Shown: positions 1-8,744 of the stretch, piece after piece
How the letters are laid out: each line of letters begins with the position of its first letter
How positions within the stretch are numbered: position 1 is the first letter of the stretch
Origin: Chrysochromulina tobinii
Taxonomy: Eukaryota; Haptophyta; Prymnesiales; Chrysochromulinaceae
Assembly: GCA_001275005.1 (NCBI GenBank)
Contig: JWZX01003405.1
Location: 1 to 60,146 of the forward strand
Direction of reading: 5' to 3'
Length of the DNA stretch: 60,146 bases
Notes under the pieces: generated by a model
What the model was told of the DNA's origin: nothing
Databases searched by the model: none
What the model saw: the letters and a program-made list of their open reading frames with translations, nothing else
Position numbers and translations under genes: made by a program

Positions 1-476
1 CCGCCGCCGCCCGTCGTGGCGACGCCGCCATAGCCGCCACCACCGCCGCCGCCGCCGTAGCCGCCACCGCCGCCGCCGCCGCCGGTCACGCCGAATCGCT
101 GGTCAAATGCGCCCGGCTTGGTGCGCTCGATGAGGTCGCGCCCGCGTGGCGGCGGCGGCACTTGCAACTTGGTGCGTTCGAGCAGCTCGCCGCCCGTCGG
201 CGGCACCATGTCCCCATTCGCGTCCTTGAGCAAGTGGAGTTGTGTGACAACGTTGCCGTCGGCATTTCGGATGGGTTCACCCCCGCCGCCGCGCCGTACG
301 GGCTGCGTGCGCTCGCGCGCAACCTGCTCTTCCTCGCGGCGATCGCGAGCCTCCTGCTCGAGCTTTTCGCGGTCGCGCCGGCGCTTGTTGTTCGAAATCT
401 GTGCCTCGAGCTCTTTGGCGTAGGCCGAGTTCTGCTCATTGCGGCGCTGCCGTCGCAGGGCGCTCTCGTCGTCCAT
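1..476 (-). CDS. Coiled-coil protein, 5' part only (runs off the window)
   Basis: This minus-strand frame opens with an ATG at 476 and stays open to the window edge, so only the N-terminal 158 or so residues are present. Residues 1-55 are highly charged and helical (MDDESALRRQRRNEQN, then KELEAQISNNKRRRDREK and a stretch rich in R, E and Q). A region carrying PPTGGELLERTK follows, then a Gly/Tyr-rich low-complexity tract at the edge. The YxKELExQIxxxK pattern resembles short helical motifs in centrosomal or ciliary coiled-coil proteins of the CSPP/CCDC66 kind, but it is too short to assign. I chose the start because it is the first ATG and a charged helix follows at once. The other frames here are GC shadows. 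Confidence 0.55.
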   Translation of the reverse strand, partial: MDDESALRRQRRNEQNSAYAKELEAQISNNKRRRDREKLEQEARDRREEEQVARERTQPVRRGGGGEPIRNADGNVVTQLHLLKDANGDMVPPTGGELLERTKLQVPPPPRGRDLIERTKPGAFDQRFGVTGGGGGGGGYGGGGGGGGYGGVATTGGG

Positions 477-764
477 GCTAGAGGCTGCTTGGGCTGTCTC
501 GACACTTCTTTCCTCAGCGGCTGTGCGCTCCGCCACAGAGCTCAACCGTCCGATCGGCCCCTACGGAACTTCACGAGGGTCCGGGAGAGCTTTCGGACTT
601 GCTAGCTTGCTTCGCAGGTCATAGTCGGAACTAAAATATGCACGTCGATTGTAGTGTGGAGACTGAAAATGAAACCGCCGAACCCCCGGTGCACACTAGA
701 CCGGCGAAAGCGCCGCGTTCTCCGCGGCCGCCCGGTCCCGCTGCCGTCAGGCGTGGCGTCGCGC

Positions 765-1883
765 TCAGTTGATGGCGAGCGCACTCATCGTGGCCGTAAT
801 CTCGACGCGGCTCCAGAAAGCGATCTTGCCGTCGAGCGCGCTGGTCGAAAATTCGGCAGGCTGGCCCGCGAAACTCGATCCAAAGAGCTGGAGGCCGCAC
901 ACCTTATTCTGATGGATCGAGCCGAGGGTGACGTCGACGGCGCCGGCCTGGCCAGTGGTGGTGGATGCCGCCCACATGTTCTTGGCCGACGCGAAGTTGC
1001 TCACCTCCTTTTTGGCCTTCTTCTCGCCAGAGAGCTTGCCCATCACTTTCCAGCCTTCCGCCACGCGTGTGAAGAGGATGGGGTCGTAGCTGTGGCCCGC
1101 GCCCACCAGGCTGCCGTCGGGTAGGAAGATGATATTCGTGAGCGGCAGCTCGCTCATGCGCACCGTCTGCGTCGAGCCGCTCACCACATCGACGAAACTC
1201 ACCGTCGAGTTGTGCGAGCTGAAGGCGAATGTGTCGCCTGCGGGCGACCAGGCCACGCCACGCACCCAGCCGAGCGACTCGATCTCGAGGAACTGCGTGC
1301 CAAACTTGGGGTTATCACCCCAGGGCGTGCTGACCGCCTTGCCGTCCACGCTCTTCAGGTACGCCGAGTACACGCGGCACTTGAAGTCGGTGCACGCCGT
1401 CGCGACAACAGGCGTCGACGGGTGCCACGCGACGGCCGAGATGGTCGAGCGGTGCCCCTTGAGCATCTTGCTCACCCAAAAATTGTTCTCGGCCTCGAAG
1501 TAGCAGATGGGTACCGTCTTCGAGCCGGAGCCGACCGCAAACTTCTGCTCGTCCGCCGACCAATTCACCGACGTCGCCGCTGCCGCAATCCGCAGGATTA
1601 CGAGCATCGGCTTCCATTCGCCATTGGCCTCGAGGTTCCACACGTACGCGTTACGGTCCTGCGAGGTGGTGAGAATGCGATTGGTCTTGGGCGCCCACGC
1701 GACGTCGGTCACCAGCGCGTCGTGCTCCGCCAGCGTCGCCACGCGCTCCCACGGATCATCAGCGCTCGCAGGCACCCGGTATATGTTGACCACGTTCGAG
1801 TTCGGGCAGACTGCAACCATGGTGCGATCGGCATTCCACGCGTGGCACGTGATCTTGTCCTCGACGCGGCACTCGAGCACCAT
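765..1883 (-). CDS. ARPC1: Arp2/3 complex subunit 1 (ARPC1, WD40)
   Basis: This encodes a 372-residue WD40 beta-propeller. It is the ARPC1/p40 subunit of the Arp2/3 complex, which nucleates branched actin filaments in the cytoplasm. The protein shows family signatures in order: ITCHAWNADRT near the N terminus, DRNAYVWN, KPMLVILRI, the FAVGSGSKTVPICYFE block, WWVSK-like FWVSKMLKGH, DFKCRVYSAYLK, STPWG, and a final ALDGKIAFW blade. The length matches the family (about 370) when translation starts at the ATG at 1883. The frame extends upstream to 2030 but has no earlier ATG and no WD40-like sequence there. The upstream same-strand SDR gene stops 205 bp away, so the promoter region is short. The assignment is secure; a short 5' coding exon cannot be excluded. 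Confidence 0.93.
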   Translation of the reverse strand: MVLECRVEDKITCHAWNADRTMVAVCPNSNVVNIYRVPASADDPWERVATLAEHDALVTDVAWAPKTNRILTTSQDRNAYVWNLEANGEWKPMLVILRIAAAATSVNWSADEQKFAVGSGSKTVPICYFEAENNFWVSKMLKGHRSTISAVAWHPSTPVVATACTDFKCRVYSAYLKSVDGKAVSTPWGDNPKFGTQFLEIESLGWVRGVAWSPAGDTFAFSSHNSTVSFVDVVSGSTQTVRMSELPLTNIIFLPDGSLVGAGHSYDPILFTRVAEGWKVMGKLSGEKKAKKEVSNFASAKNMWAASTTTGQAGAVDVTLGSIHQNKVCGLQLFGSSFAGQPAEFSTSALDGKIAFWSRVEITATMSALAIN

Positions 1884-2088
1884 CGGAGCCTCAGGCAGCA
1901 GGAGCAGAGACGACCGTCTGCAGTGTCGGCACCGCCGCAGGCTCCATTCTTGGCTTGCCACGGTGTGAATGCGCCGTTCGGGGGATCCCAAAAGTTCACT
2001 CGCCCTTCCCACAGACTCAGCAGAGGTCACAGAGCCTCCGTGTCACATTTAGTACTGTACTGACACTGGTGTGGCTCCACGGTTCAGC

Positions 2089-3678
2089 CTAGTCCTCCTC
2101 TCCGCGGCCTCGGCCGCCAGCAGCAAAGAGCTCATCGGCATCGAGCTCGAGCGGTTGCTGCCGCTGCTGCCCGCCGCTCCCGCGCGGACGGCTCCTTCCG
2201 CTAGCGCCATCTACTGTCGCCTCGCCCTCGCCGCTCGCACCCGCCGCGCGCTCGCCCTCGGCGCTTGCTTGCTGCTTGCCGCGCACCTCGGCGCGCGCCG
2301 TCCGCTTCTGCATAGCCAGCTTACCGCGCAGGACCATGGTCGCCTCGCTGCGCCAGTCGGCGGGCGGCGCACGGACGCGCGCCATGCTCGCGGCGTACAT
2401 CTGCTTCGCGGCGTACGCGGCCGCGGGCCCAACGGAGCCGCGCCGCGCCGTCTTGCGCCATGCGGGTTCGGTCGCAAAGTTACTGAAGTACAGCCCGTGC
2501 AGCCCGCGCATTGGTGTGGATGCCAGAAAGGTCGCCGTGAGGGCCGCGCCGTCCACAGCCCCCAGCCGGCGGCGCAGCGACGCCGGCAGCCAGCGAAACC
2601 GTGACGGGCGCACGACATTCATCTCGATGTGCTCGCCCGTCGGCGTACGCACTGCAGGCAGCATCCGCGCGAGCTGCAGCGTCGCCAGCGTATTGGCCTC
2701 ATGAGCGCACCGGTAGGCCCTCCATCCAGAGTAGTTGAGCGGGCGCATGTACAGGCCTCTCAGCGCCGGCGGCGCGGCGCCTGGCTTGAACAGGCCGAGA
2801 CGCGCGTCCAGGCCGAGCGTGACGCAACGTCCGAGCGGTGCGGGGTAGGGCCGCGCCTGCAGCGGCTGCTCGTCGGGCGAGACGGCGTCGGCCTTCGCCG
2901 GAGTGCGCTTGCCTCCTCCGCCGCCGCCGCCCCTGCTGGCGCCACCGCCGCTGCTGCTGCTGCGAGCGCCGAGACGCTTGGCGAGGGCTGCACTCCGTCG
3001 CGCGTCGGCGCGCATGGTGCCTACCACCTGGTCGAGCAGCAGTTGGGTGAGTAGGAAGGGTCCCAAATGATTAGTCGCAGCGGTGCGCTCCCATCCGGGC
3101 GTGCCGTCGGGGTCGGGCGGTGCGTGGAAGATGGCGTGGTGATCGTCCGCACAATTGATGATGACGTGCAGCGGGCGGCCCTCTGCAAGGAAGCTCTCGG
3201 AAAAACGGTACACGCCCGCGGGCGACGAGAGGTCCAGCGGCCGCGCCTCACAACCAGCACGCCACTGGCCACTGCCGTCCTCGTCGGCCGCAGCGGCAGC
3301 ACCAGTGAGCGCATCGTCCTCACTGCCACTGCCCACCGCAGCGGTGGCTTGCATCTCCTTGGCACGCGCTTTGGCGTTCATTCGATCCACCCGGCGAACG
3401 GCGCGCTCTGGCCGCGCACAACCGAACACGACGCTCGCTCCCACGTCGACCAAACCCTCGGCCACGGCGAGCGCGGTCGCAGTGTCCTCTCCGGCGATGA
3501 CGAGAGCGTGGCGATGGGCGAGCAGCGAGCGTATCTCATCGGTGGTCAAGCCACCGCCCATGACGGGTGGCTGGTCAGCCGACTGAGTGCCAGTCGACGC
3601 GCCCGTGCGTGGGCCGAGTGGGCCGACAAATGTCGCTAGGATTGAGAGCGAGAGCGCGAGTTGCACGGCTGCCAGCAT
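2089..3678 (-). CDS. Membrane-anchored SDR-fold protein, probably catalytically degenerate
   Basis: The first ATG, at 3678, starts a hydrophobic segment (MLAAVQLALSLSILATFVG) that looks like a signal peptide or anchor. The rest resembles retinol-dehydrogenase-type short-chain dehydrogenases: a Rossmann-like beta-alpha-beta region (HALVIAGEDTATALAVAEGL), a VIINCADDHHAIF segment at the NNAG position, TNHLGPFLLTQLLL, and SGWRAYRCAHEANTLATLQLARML at the active-site helix. The diagnostic residues are altered: no TGxxxGxG glycine pattern, NNAG reads NCAD, and YxxxK reads YRCAH, so the catalytic lysine is missing. A Gly/Ser-rich insertion sits mid-protein, and a charged low-complexity tail of about 70 residues ends in RGRGEED. 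Fold recognition is good; enzyme activity is doubtful. The gene is divergent from the coiled-coil/C1q gene, 258 bp away. Confidence 0.6.
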   Translation of the reverse strand: MLAAVQLALSLSILATFVGPLGPRTGASTGTQSADQPPVMGGGLTTDEIRSLLAHRHALVIAGEDTATALAVAEGLVDVGASVVFGCARPERAVRRVDRMNAKARAKEMQATAAVGSGSEDDALTGAAAAADEDGSGQWRAGCEARPLDLSSPAGVYRFSESFLAEGRPLHVIINCADDHHAIFHAPPDPDGTPGWERTAATNHLGPFLLTQLLLDQVVGTMRADARRSAALAKRLGARSSSSGGGASRGGGGGGGKRTPAKADAVSPDEQPLQARPYPAPLGRCVTLGLDARLGLFKPGAAPPALRGLYMRPLNYSGWRAYRCAHEANTLATLQLARMLPAVRTPTGEHIEMNVVRPSRFRWLPASLRRRLGAVDGAALTATFLASTPMRGLHGLYFSNFATEPAWRKTARRGSVGPAAAYAAKQMYAASMARVRAPPADWRSEATMVLRGKLAMQKRTARAEVRGKQQASAEGERAAGASGEGEATVDGASGRSRPRGSGGQQRQQPLELDADELFAAGGRGRGEED

Positions 3679-3936
3679 TACTGCCGTTCGACGCGCCACG
3701 CACCCACGCGCCACGATGCACCGATTGGCCACGCGGCAGCCGCTGGTTTATCGGTGGTCTCGAATGCGGACGCCAAAGCCCCTGGCGCAGAACATGTCAT
3801 GAAACGTCGAATTCGGAGGAATCATTTCCGCGCCATCAACACAAACTGATCATGAGGTTGTATGGACCGCGTGTGAAACCGCTGTTTCGGGCGCGGGCAG
3901 TAACGACCCTGCGTCCGACCCATTGCGGCCCCTTGA

Positions 3937-6899
3937 ATGGCCAACATGGCCAACATCACCCTACACGACCTCGCAGTAGGGCCGCCAAACAGCCCCGGTG
4001 GGCTCCACGCGGAGGCCTCCGCCCCATCGCTCCAGCCCGTGCTCGCGCTGATCACGCAAGGCCTCAACATGCACGCCACGCGCCTCGACGCACTTGCCCG
4101 AGCGCTCGCGCGCCTGGAGCGCGGCGCGTTGCAGCAGGTGGAGTCGGCGGAGATGGCGCGCGCCGAGGCGGAGCGGCGCGCAGCAGAAGCATACGCGCAC
4201 GCATCCGAGGCGTACGCGCGCGCCGAGGCTGCCGAGACACACGCCGAGGCGCAGTTGCAGGCGGCCGTCCAGGCGAGCGAGGGGCGCACAGCCGCCAAGC
4301 ACATAACGCTCGAACGGCGGCTCGCCGAGCTCGAGGCGCGGCTGGATACGCTGCCGCCGGCGCTCGAGGAGCTGCGCGGGCGCTCGTCGGCCCACGAGCT
4401 CGTGCTCGCCACGCACGAGCGCGAAATTGCCACCGAGCGCTCCGAGCGCACCGCCGAGATCAGCGAGCAACGCGAGGCGCATGCAGCCCTCTCGAGCCGC
4501 GTCGACCAGAGCAGGGCCGACGCGGCTGCGGCGCTGGCGGCAGCGCAGGAGTCCAACCACGCGGCGCACGCGCGCCTACGAGAGACGCTCGGCGAGCACG
4601 CCGAGCGTCAACGGCGAAATGAGGCGCGCACCAGCGCCGTCGAGGAGGCACTGCCACAGCATCAGGAGATGATCGAGGAGCTGCAGCAGGCGCACTCGAC
4701 TCTTCAGCGCGCGGTGACGGCCGAGGCGGCGGAGGCCGAGAAGACGCGTGCGCACATGGCGCAGCTCGCCACCGTGCAGGCCCAGCTTGAGCAGGCACAG
4801 GCACAGCTCTCCGACACCGTGCAGCTCGGCCTCGCGCGCGCCGTTGCAGCGGCCGAGACGATGCGTGACGACTCGGATCGCATCTCGTCCGCCCTCGCCG
4901 AGCTCGAGGGGTGGTCGCGCCGTCTCGAGCGGCTCGAGGTGGACTTGTCGGCGGCGGAGCGGCGACTCGACGGAGCCGCTGAGGAGCTCCGCCGGCAAGC
5001 TGCTTCGCTCGAGGGCGCCCAGCGAACCTCGATGCTCTCCGCCACCCAGCAGGTGCCCCGCCTAGCCGCGCCGCCTAGCCACCCCGCCTAGCCCTCTCCC
5101 TCACCCCGCTGGCGCACTCTGGCGCACTCTGGCGCCCTCTGGCGCCCTCTGGCGCCCGCTTTTGCTCCGTGCGGCGCTCATCCGCCCTCTCCCCTTGCCC
5201 TGGCGCTCATCCCCGTGCGCTCTCTCCGCGCGCCGCCGCCCCAGGTCGCGCTCCACGTCAAGGCTCTCTCCGGCGACCTGATCAAGGAGCTGCAGACCAA
5301 GGCGACGATCGAGGACAGCCAGCAACTCTTCGACGCGATCTACCAGCAGCTGCGTCAGCACAAGGAGATGCAGAAGACGCTGCTCCAGCGCATCGAGGCC
5401 CATGGCGTCCAGGCCGAGCAGCTCGCCCAGGAGTCGTCCACCGCCGCGCTTCAGGCTCAGGCGGCTCTTCGCTCCGCGGAGAGGGTGCGATCTCCCTTGA
5501 TCTTCGTTAATCTCCCTTGATTGCCCTTGATTGCCCTTGATTGCCCTTGATTGCCCTTGATTGGCCACCTTGAGCTCCTTCGCTTCGCGGTGAGGGTTCG
5601 CGAGCGAGGGTCACGAGTGGGTCGGAGTGTGAAACCGAGTGTGAAACCGAGTGCGACCGAGTGCGCCCGAGTGCGTCTGAGTGCGTCTGAGTGCGGTGCA
5701 TGCAGGTGCGTGAGGAGACGCACGAATGGGTCGGACGAGAGCTGACAGAACGGTTACGCGAGCGGCCGACGCGCGACGCCGTCCAGAACGCGGCCGCGGC
5801 CGCGGCCGAGGCGGCGCTGCGCGCGGCCCTCTCCGGCGATGAAGGATGGCTAGCGACGCAGCAGCAGCAGCTCGCCATCCAGGGCAAGCAGCTGCATGCG
5901 CAGCAGCAGGTGCTCGCGCAGACTTCCCACCAGGTGCAGCAATCAGCGAGCGATCTGAACGCGACCGTCGTGCGCACGGCCTCCCAAGCAGCGCAATCCG
6001 GCACGCAGCTCGCCCTGGGCGGCGGCGGGCTGGGCGGCGGCGGGCTCAACGTCATGCTCCAGCAGGTGCGCGAGCTCCTGATGATGACATCTGTGGACCT
6101 GATGATGACTGATGATGACCGCTGATGACCTCTGATGACCTTATGATGACATCTGAAATTGCCATGCCTGCAGGTGCGCGAGCTCCTCCTGCAGCCCCTC
6201 GAGGTCCGTCTCGAGGCGCTTGAGCTCGGCCGGCGGCGGCTTGAGGTCTATGTGGAAGAGGGCATGAGCGCGCGCTGGAAGGACCAGTTCCGGACGGACT
6301 TTTTGGGCAAGGATCTGGTGCTGCGCGATGCGATCCAGCTGCAGCTGCGCGACGAGCTGCGCGCGCTGCGTGTGCCTTCGCTCGAGCAACTCCAGTCGCT
6401 CCACGAGGCGCTGAGCCATCATATCCAACGGCTGCCCTCAATGTACCCAGGCTTCGGCACGCCACATGGCCGTTGGACTTGGACACGTGGCAAGCTGCGC
6501 GCCGCCAGCGGGCGCGCGCAGCCGCCGCTGCTCCCGTGGAACCAGGAGCGCCTCAACACAGCGCCCGACGTCTTCGGCTGGGTCGCCGACCGCGCCCACA
6601 TCGAGGTGCTGCAGAGCGGCATGTACGTGGTCGCGTGCGCCGTCTTCGTGCCTGGCGCACCCCCAGTAGGGGTCTCCATCAACGGTCAGACCGTGCTGCG
6701 CCGCGGCCCGCGGAGCGTCTCGTCGAGCCGGCAAGTGATCGACGCGAGCGGCCTCATCGCTGGCTCGTCGTTGCGCGACGTGGTCTCGCTCGCGCCCAAT
6801 TCGCGCGTCGCCATCAATTGCGAGGTCAATCTGGCCAGCCTCAACAGCGCGCAGATGCAGGACGCGCACGCCCTCCTCGAGATCAAGAAGCTCTGGTGA
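3937..6899 (+). CDS. Coiled-coil protein with C-terminal C1q/TNF-like jelly-roll domain, four exons
   Basis: Four open segments join in phase 0: 3937-5052, 5245-5484, 5706-6065 and 6174-6899, giving 813 residues. All three introns are GT-AG. Residues of about 45-660 are almost continuous coiled coil, rich in Ala, Glu and Arg with many EAEAxA and LEExL heptads. The last 125 residues (from PPLLPWNQERLN, then FGWVADRAHIEVLQSGMYVV, VFVPGAPPVGVSINGQTVL, VSLAPNSRVAINCEV and LLEIKKLW) have the pattern of the C1q-like jelly-roll domains found at the C termini of protist coiled-coil proteins. There is no signal peptide, so a cytoplasmic trimeric or oligomeric scaffold is more likely than a secreted protein. 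The ATG at 3937 is preceded by stop-containing sequence, with a second Met three codons on. The function is unknown. Exon joins rest on open frame plus splice dinucleotides, not on transcripts. Confidence 0.75.
5053..5244 (+). repeat. Intron 1 of the coiled-coil/C1q gene, with a 10-bp tandem array
   Basis: Predicted GT-AG intron of 192 bp in phase 0 (cag|gtgccc ... ccccag|gtcgcg). Positions 5111-5160 are five tandem copies of a 10-bp unit (ggcgcactct, drifting to ggcgccctct). A second, looser motif, CGCCTAGCC, recurs three times at 13-bp spacing just inside the donor. Confidence 0.7.
5485..5705 (+). repeat. Intron 2 of the coiled-coil/C1q gene, with two 10-bp tandem arrays
   Basis: Predicted GT-AG intron of 221 bp in phase 0. 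It holds two unrelated arrays with the same 10-bp period: ttgcccttga, about five copies around 5511-5562, and gtgNNNcNga, about six copies around 5640-5695. The donor (agg|gtgcga) and acceptor (gcag|gtgcgt) contexts share AGG/GTGCG, as expected if the intron arose by duplication of an AGGT-containing segment. Confidence 0.7.
6066..6173 (+). repeat. Intron 3 of the coiled-coil/C1q gene, bounded by an 18-bp direct repeat
   Basis: Predicted GT-AG intron of 108 bp in phase 0. The donor lies inside GCAGGTGCGCGAGCTCCT (6062-6079) and the acceptor inside an exact copy (6170-6187). Between them lies a 10-bp-period array built on gatgatgact/gctgatgacc/tctgatgacc. If the intron is kept, the frame reaches a stop at 6123, so splicing is needed to reach the C1q-like domain. 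Confidence 0.7.
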
Positions 6900-7417
6900 G
6901 AGGGGACGGACGAGAACAAAGGTCAATGTGGCGCCCCATGACGCATGAGCGATGTGCATCGCATAGCACCACGTCCAGCATGCTGCGTTCATGTACAAGC
7001 AGTTATGAGGTACTATGTATGTGCGTATATCCTCATCTGATCTGACAGGCAGTATTAAGAAACATACTGGGATTTACGCATAAGGGCACGCACCCCTCTC
7101 GACGCCAAACTCGTCCGCGCTCGTCCCGCTAGATCTTCTGTCCGCGCGTCACCGCCGCGCGGGGCGCCCCCGCGTCGCCCCCCGGCGCCGCTCCGCGCGG
7201 CGGCCCGGGCCCGCTCCCCGTCGCGCGGTATCTCTCTACGCACTACGGCGAGTCGCGCAACCAAAGCCGTGTCGATGTGTGGTGGTATCATCGTATCAAG
7301 AACGAGAGGGGTCCCTTCAGCACTGTCGGGTAGCTTCTTCAGATAAAACTCTCTCGTTGCGTCAAGAACATCAAGATGCGCGCTACGTTTGTATCAGACC
7401 TTTCTTCTCAGCTCGTA
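6900..7417. other. Intergenic region, no gene seen
   Basis: About 520 bp between the convergent ends of the coiled-coil/C1q gene and the F-box gene. It includes a very GC-rich patch at about 7130-7240. Short frames here lack homology-like sequence. I see no polyadenylation hexamer or RNA gene. Confidence 0.6.
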
Positions 7418-8542
7418 CTACGTCCTTGTACAGTCCTTGTCCTTGTCCAAGTTGTGCAGAACATCTCGTGCCAGTCGCTTCACCTCCAGAACGCCAGAGT
7501 GAGTGAGCACTTGAACTTTAGCGAGGAGGTCAGGTGCATGCGCAAGCGAAGACGACGACACGCCAACCAGCGCCTTCAACGCACTCACTTGCTTATCACT
7601 GTCTCCATCAAGCACTGGAAGCAAAGCGCTTATGTGCGATTCCATGGTGGCTTTGGGCAGATACTTCGTAAAAATGTCAAGGGCCGAAGATGAGATATGA
7701 CAAAATGCCGACTTTGATCTCGAAAGGGCGTCCACGATCAGATCCAGGTGTTGTTCGCACCATTCTGATAGCGGCTCCATTGACAGTAGGATTAGCCATA
7801 CTACATCATCCAAAAAGGCGGCCAAATGAGGAACGAGAAGATCGAGGTGCTTACGCAGCACGCAATTGTCAAAGCGTATCAGCATGCCAAAGCTCTTCAT
7901 TGCGATTAAGGCAGGCGCCCGCGCATCCTGGTTCTCCACCGTCCTGAGCCACCAGGTCGTCACGCGCTGCTCAGGCGGCGGCTTGAGCTGAAGCGCGAGG
8001 ACGCGAGATTGCGCTTCTTGTCTAACAGCCGCCATCCACCCGCGACTGACGCATGCGACGCGACCCATCTGCTCCAGCGTCAAGAAGCTCACGATCTGCT
8101 CGACCATCTCAGGCAGGACGATCACCTCGCCGTAGACTGGCATGCCATCGTCTGAGACGTCTGCAGTCTTGAGAAACATCGTCTGGACGGCGGGTCGGTT
8201 GTCGAAGCGCGTTTTCTCCGTTTCGAATGCAGCTTGTAGACAATACGCCTTCGTAGAGATCGCAGACAGTAGCTCAGAATGTGCCTTGGTGAGCTTCAGA
8301 CCGGCACAGCGCCCAAGCGACTCATTCATTTCTTGCAGCACTCTCAGCAAGTCGTCGTCATCGAGGCGCGACACCTTACGCTCGGGCTCCGCGCTCGAGA
8401 GGCTTCCGAATTCTAGAGCCCGCTTGCTGCCGAGTGTGCCCAAGGGCGTCGACATGGGGGAGGATGCTGATGAGTACACGGCCTCAGTTCCAATTATGGT
8501 AAGAGGCCGAACGAGTGGCGATCGAGCTAGAGGATTCTGCAT
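7418..8542 (-). CDS. F-box-like protein with C-terminal HEAT/ARM-type helices
   Basis: The frame runs to 8614, but the first ATG is at 8542, giving 374 residues. After a disordered N terminus, a segment at about residues 139-172 (VLPEMVEQIVSFLTLEQMGRVACVSRGWMAAVRQ) matches the F-box pattern: LP..I..IL.fL....l..l..VsR.W. Such domains bind Skp1 in SCF ubiquitin ligases. The rest is a string of amphipathic helices (LDLLVPHLAAFLDDVVWLILLSMEPL, LDLIVDALSRS, ISALLPVLDGDSDKQVSALKALVGV, LTHSGVLEVKRLARDVLHNLD) typical of HEAT or armadillo repeats, a plausible substrate-binding solenoid. No kelch, WD40 or LRR is present. The upstream same-strand gene stops 202 bp from the ATG. The F-box call is moderate; the substrate is unknown. 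Confidence 0.6.
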   Translation of the reverse strand: MQNPLARSPLVRPLTIIGTEAVYSSASSPMSTPLGTLGSKRALEFGSLSSAEPERKVSRLDDDDLLRVLQEMNESLGRCAGLKLTKAHSELLSAISTKAYCLQAAFETEKTRFDNRPAVQTMFLKTADVSDDGMPVYGEVIVLPEMVEQIVSFLTLEQMGRVACVSRGWMAAVRQEAQSRVLALQLKPPPEQRVTTWWLRTVENQDARAPALIAMKSFGMLIRFDNCVLRKHLDLLVPHLAAFLDDVVWLILLSMEPLSEWCEQHLDLIVDALSRSKSAFCHISSSALDIFTKYLPKATMESHISALLPVLDGDSDKQVSALKALVGVSSSSLAHAPDLLAKVQVLTHSGVLEVKRLARDVLHNLDKDKDCTRT

Positions 8543-8744
8543 CGTCCATGGTGTGGGATAACCGTCGGCTGTGACTACGCTGTCTCTTTTTCGGTGATCA
8601 CTTTTGTGGCTCAAGCGACAAGGTGTGAGGTCCCATTTGTGGTCCGCGGCCGTCTCGAAAAGGTAAAGGAATAAAAGGCGGGGGCCCTGCTTGGAGCCCT
8701 GCTCGAAAGCCTACCTAAGGAGTCTCAAGTCGCATGCTTCATGG

